From Clostridia bacterium (GTDB taxonomy: Bacteria; Bacillota; Clostridia; Oscillospirales; CAG-272), in assembly GCA_017455945.1 (NCBI GenBank), contig JAFTLM010000205.1:1-8635 (forward strand): DNA of 8,635 bases, given 5' to 3'. Position 1 is the first letter of the stretch. Each line of letters opens with the position of its first letter. Below, piece by piece: positions 7,198 through 8,635 of this stretch. The notes under the pieces are model-generated. The model made no database searches. It was not told the origin of the DNA and saw only the letters and a list, made by a program, of their open reading frames with translations. The translations under genes and the position numbers were made by a program.

Positions 7198-7214
7198 CAA
7201 TCCCTTCGGGATTG
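7198..7214. other. Hairpin with UUCG tetraloop
   Basis: CAATCC and GGATTG close the very stable C(UUCG)G tetraloop on the plus-strand reading. There is no T tract, so this is not a terminator. It sits between repeat copies A and B. Confidence 0.5.
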
Positions 7215-7247
7215 AAGTTCAAGTATGTAATTACCATAGCAAGAAGA

Positions 7248-7316
7248 GGCGACAGGACTTGGGAACCTGACTTGCGGGTAGTTCAGCGGTTACGGAGCTA
7301 CCGGTTTACGCAAGTC
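7248..7316 (-). repeat. tRNA-like repeat copy B
   Basis: The first 22 bases (from GGCGACAGGACTTG) are identical to copy A at 7128-7149, followed by one mismatch and 11 more identical bases, then decay. GACTTGCG (7269-7276) can pair with CGCAAGTC (7309-7316); relative to copy A one pair has changed from G-C to A-T on both sides. The enclosed stretch holds GGTAGTTCAGCGGTTA, which resembles the D-arm region of tRNAs, and a further GGTAG/CTACC pairing (7277-7281 with 7298-7302). The CCA end seen in copy A is missing here. Confidence 0.7.
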
Positions 7317-7322
7317 TTTCGT

Positions 7323-7343
7323 CTCCTGCGGAGCCGACGGCTC
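7323..7343. repeat. Two overlapping small palindromes
   Basis: CTCC-TGC-GGAG (7323-7333) and GAGCC-GAC-GGCTC (7331-7343) share their middle arm, so only one hairpin can form at a time. Short palindromes of this kind are common in dispersed intergenic repeats of Clostridia; a role is not apparent. Confidence 0.45.
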
Positions 7344-7361
7344 AATATATGATCTCATGTC

Positions 7362-7400
7362 AAAAAGCAGGGAGAGTGCGTTGCACTCTCCCTGCTTTTT
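7362..7400 (-). terminator. Intrinsic terminator of tRNA-Leu
   Basis: A perfect 18-bp stem (7362-7379 with 7383-7400) has a 3-base loop. It begins directly at the CCA end of tRNA-Leu, sharing base 7400, and ends in five U on the minus strand. It is symmetric, so it would also stop plus-strand transcription. Confidence 0.88.
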
Positions 7401-7483
7401 GGTGCGGGCGACAGGACTTGAACCTGCACGTGGAAAACACCAGATCCTAAGTCTGGCGCGTCTGCCAATTCCGCCACGCCCGC
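7400..7483 (-). tRNA. tRNA-Leu (anticodon UAG), CCA encoded
   Basis: The 84-base gene has a full 7-bp acceptor stem (GCGGGCG with CGCCCGC), discriminator A and genomic CCA. The anticodon stem CCAGA/TCTGG holds loop CTTAGGA with anticodon TAG (7447-7449 on the plus strand), which reads CUA and probably other CUN leucine codons. A long variable arm, as expected for class II leucine tRNAs, precedes a T-arm with loop TTCAAGT. It lies 43 bases downstream of asd on the same strand, with a terminator starting at its last base. Its 3' end is a typical target of integrating elements, and copies of that end occur just downstream. Confidence 0.95.
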
Positions 7484-7489
7484 AAAACA

Positions 7490-7516
7490 GTGCACAGTGC
7501 GTTACGCACCGTGCAC
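7490..7516 (-). terminator. Hairpin between asd and tRNA-Leu, probable weak terminator or processing site
   Basis: GTGCACAGTGCG (7490-7501) faces CGCACCGTGCAC (7505-7516): 12 positions with one mismatch and a 3-base loop. On the minus strand it is followed only by TGTTTT, a weak U tract, and then the tRNA 5' end seven bases on. It may terminate asd or leave a readthrough transcript that is cut by RNase P. Confidence 0.55.
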
Positions 7517-7526
7517 ATTAAATTAA

Positions 7527-8600
7527 TCAGTTAAAGTAGCCAAGCTTATAGAGAAGCTCTGCGATAAGCACAGCTCCGCCTGCCGCTCCGCGGAGTGTAT
7601 TATGAGAAAGTCCGACAAACTTATAATCGAACACTGTATCCTCACGGAGACGTCCGAGGGTAATGCCCATACCGCCGTAAATATCACGGTCGAGCTTTGC
7701 CTGGGGTCTGTTATCCTCTTCAAAGTATGTGATAAACTGCTTAGGCGCACTGGGAAGCTCAAGCTCCTGAGCCTTGCCCTGATACTCTGCCCACGCCTTG
7801 ATTATCTCTTCCTTGGAGGGCTTATTCTCAAACTTTACAAACACGGCCGCCGTATGTCCGTCGCTTACAGGCACGCGGATACACTGGGTTGTAATAAGGG
7901 GAGCATCTGCCTTTACGACCTCGCCGTTTTCAACGTGACCCCAGATTTTGAGGGGTTCCTGCTCGCTCTTTTCTTCCTCACCGCCGATATAAGGAATAAC
8001 GTTATCGATCATTTCGGGCCATTCACGGAAGGTTTTACCCGCACCGGAAATTGCCTGATATGTAGTGGCAAGAATGATAGATGGCTTATATTTAAGCAAG
8101 GGAGTAATTGCGGGAACGTAGGACTGGATAGAGCAGTTGGGCTTTACGGCGATAAATCCGCGTTTTGTGCCAAGTCTCTTTCTCTGTGCCTCGATTACCT
8201 CAAGGTGAGAGTCGTTGATTTCGGGAATAACCATCGGCACGTCGGGAGTCCAACGGTGAGCCGAGTTATTGGAGACAACGGGAATCTCTGCCTTAGCGTA
8301 TGCTTCCTCAAGGGCTCTTATCTCGTCCTTCTTCATATCAACGGCACAGAAAACGAAGCTGCACTTCTTCATCTCGTCAATATTCTGTGCGTCGTAAACT
8401 ATCATATCCGCATACTTTTCGGGCATAGGCACAGACATCTTCCATCTTTCGCCAACTGCCTCTTTATAGCTTTTGCCCGCCGAACGTGCGGAAGCGGCAA
8501 GTGCCACAACTTCAAAGTAGGGGTGATTCTCAAGGAGTGTAAGGAAGCGCTGACCAACCATACCCGTCGCGCCCACAACTCCGACCTTCATCTTTTCCAT
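7527..8600 (-). CDS. asd: Aspartate-semialdehyde dehydrogenase
   Basis: This 357-residue enzyme reduces L-aspartyl-4-phosphate to aspartate semialdehyde with NADPH, the branch step to lysine/diaminopimelate, threonine and methionine; it is cytoplasmic. The N-terminal dinucleotide-binding motif is GVVGATGMVG (7-16). The catalytic cysteine is C156 in KPNCSIQS, followed by SGAGKTFREWPE (185-196), and the catalytic base is H249 in PVSDGHTAAV. Length and motifs fit the longer archaeal/fungal-type branch of the family, which is also frequent in Clostridia, rather than the E. coli type. The chosen start at 8600 has AAAGAGG (8608-8614) seven bases upstream; an in-frame ATG at 8591 (MKVGVVG) is a possible alternative, preceded by GGAAAAG. 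The promoter lies outside the window. A hairpin and tRNA-Leu follow downstream. Confidence 0.96.
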   Translation of the reverse strand: MEKMKVGVVGATGMVGQRFLTLLENHPYFEVVALAASARSAGKSYKEAVGERWKMSVPMPEKYADMIVYDAQNIDEMKKCSFVFCAVDMKKDEIRALEEAYAKAEIPVVSNNSAHRWTPDVPMVIPEINDSHLEVIEAQRKRLGTKRGFIAVKPNCSIQSYVPAITPLLKYKPSIILATTYQAISGAGKTFREWPEMIDNVIPYIGGEEEKSEQEPLKIWGHVENGEVVKADAPLITTQCIRVPVSDGHTAAVFVKFENKPSKEEIIKAWAEYQGKAQELELPSAPKQFITYFEEDNRPQAKLDRDIYGGMGITLGRLREDTVFDYKFVGLSHNTLRGAAGGAVLIAELLYKLGYFN

Positions 8601-8635
8601 AACTAAACCTCTTTTTCAATAGAATTAACAAACAA

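Larger units (their letters stand above)
6841..7399. other. Gene-free, hairpin-rich region with tRNA-derived repeats
   Basis: No convincing gene lies in these 559 bases. They hold at least six hairpins, two of them terminator-like, three copies of the T-arm/3' end of the adjacent tRNA-Leu (two direct, one inverted), and the A/T-rich leader of the ArdA-like gene with its purine-rich ribosome binding site. The density of small palindromes and tRNA scraps suggests repeated insertion or recombination at the tRNA 3' end. Individual parts are listed separately. Confidence 0.7.

Noticed and set aside
7004..7237. Minus-strand 77-codon frame across repeat copy A
   Set aside because: The peptide is just a translation of the tRNA 3'-end copy and its terminator (GSQVLSPAPS-type sequence), a known kind of false gene next to tRNA scraps.
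7121..7316. CRISPR-like array from repeated copies A and B
   Set aside because: Only two direct copies, unequal and decaying, with similarity to a tRNA 3' end and no cas genes.
5089..7420. A complete integrative conjugative element or defence island
   Set aside because: Only one element-type gene (ArdA-like, truncated) and att-like repeats are visible; there is no integrase, relaxase, replication or second defence gene in the window.
7602..8606. Long plus-strand open frame of 334 codons opposite asd
   Set aside because: It lies entirely antisense to a clear asd gene, has no recognisable domain, and reads as a by-product of asd codon use.

Overview
The window looks like a chromosomal piece of a Gram-positive gut-type bacterium of the class Clostridia. 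The evidence is the strong AGGAGG-type ribosome binding sites, consensus sigma-A promoters, a secreted lipoprotein of the clostridial sugar-ABC type, a long-form Asd, a leucine tRNA with encoded CCA, and a protein typical of conjugative elements of Oscillospiraceae and Lachnospiraceae relatives. No genus can be named from the sequence alone.

Layout. (1) Positions 1-3963, minus strand: a probable two-gene operon. It encodes a sugar-type ABC solute-binding lipoprotein (2482-3963), then a secreted calcineurin-like metallophosphoesterase carrying LamG/ConA-like beta-sandwich domains (2423 down to the window edge, incomplete). (2) Positions 3964-4167: a divergent control region with two near-consensus promoters back to back. 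(3) Positions 4168-4989, plus strand: an AraC-family regulator that probably controls the divergent operon. (4) Positions 5034-5079: a bidirectional terminator between convergent genes. (5) Positions 5089-6840, minus strand: one open frame that joins about 505 residues of an ArdA-family antirestriction protein of conjugative elements to the last ~75 residues of L-ribulose-5-phosphate 4-epimerase (AraD). (6) Positions 6841-7399: about 560 bases without a convincing gene, filled with hairpins, terminators and copies of the 3' end of the neighbouring tRNA gene. (7) Positions 7400-7483, minus strand: tRNA-Leu(UAG). (8) Positions 7527-8600, minus strand: aspartate-semialdehyde dehydrogenase (asd).

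The left half reads as a nutrient-scavenging locus: the AraC regulator senses a ligand and switches on a surface binding protein plus a secreted hydrolase. The right half is a housekeeping segment (asd, tRNA-Leu) next to what looks like wreckage of a mobile element. That wreckage consists of an ICE-type ardA gene truncated into the tail of araD, and repeated pieces of the tRNA 3' end that resemble attachment sites. No integrase, relaxase or cargo system is visible, so no complete mobile element or new defence system can be claimed. The best leads are the ArdA-AraD chimera and the tRNA-derived repeat region with one compensatory base-pair change between its two copies.
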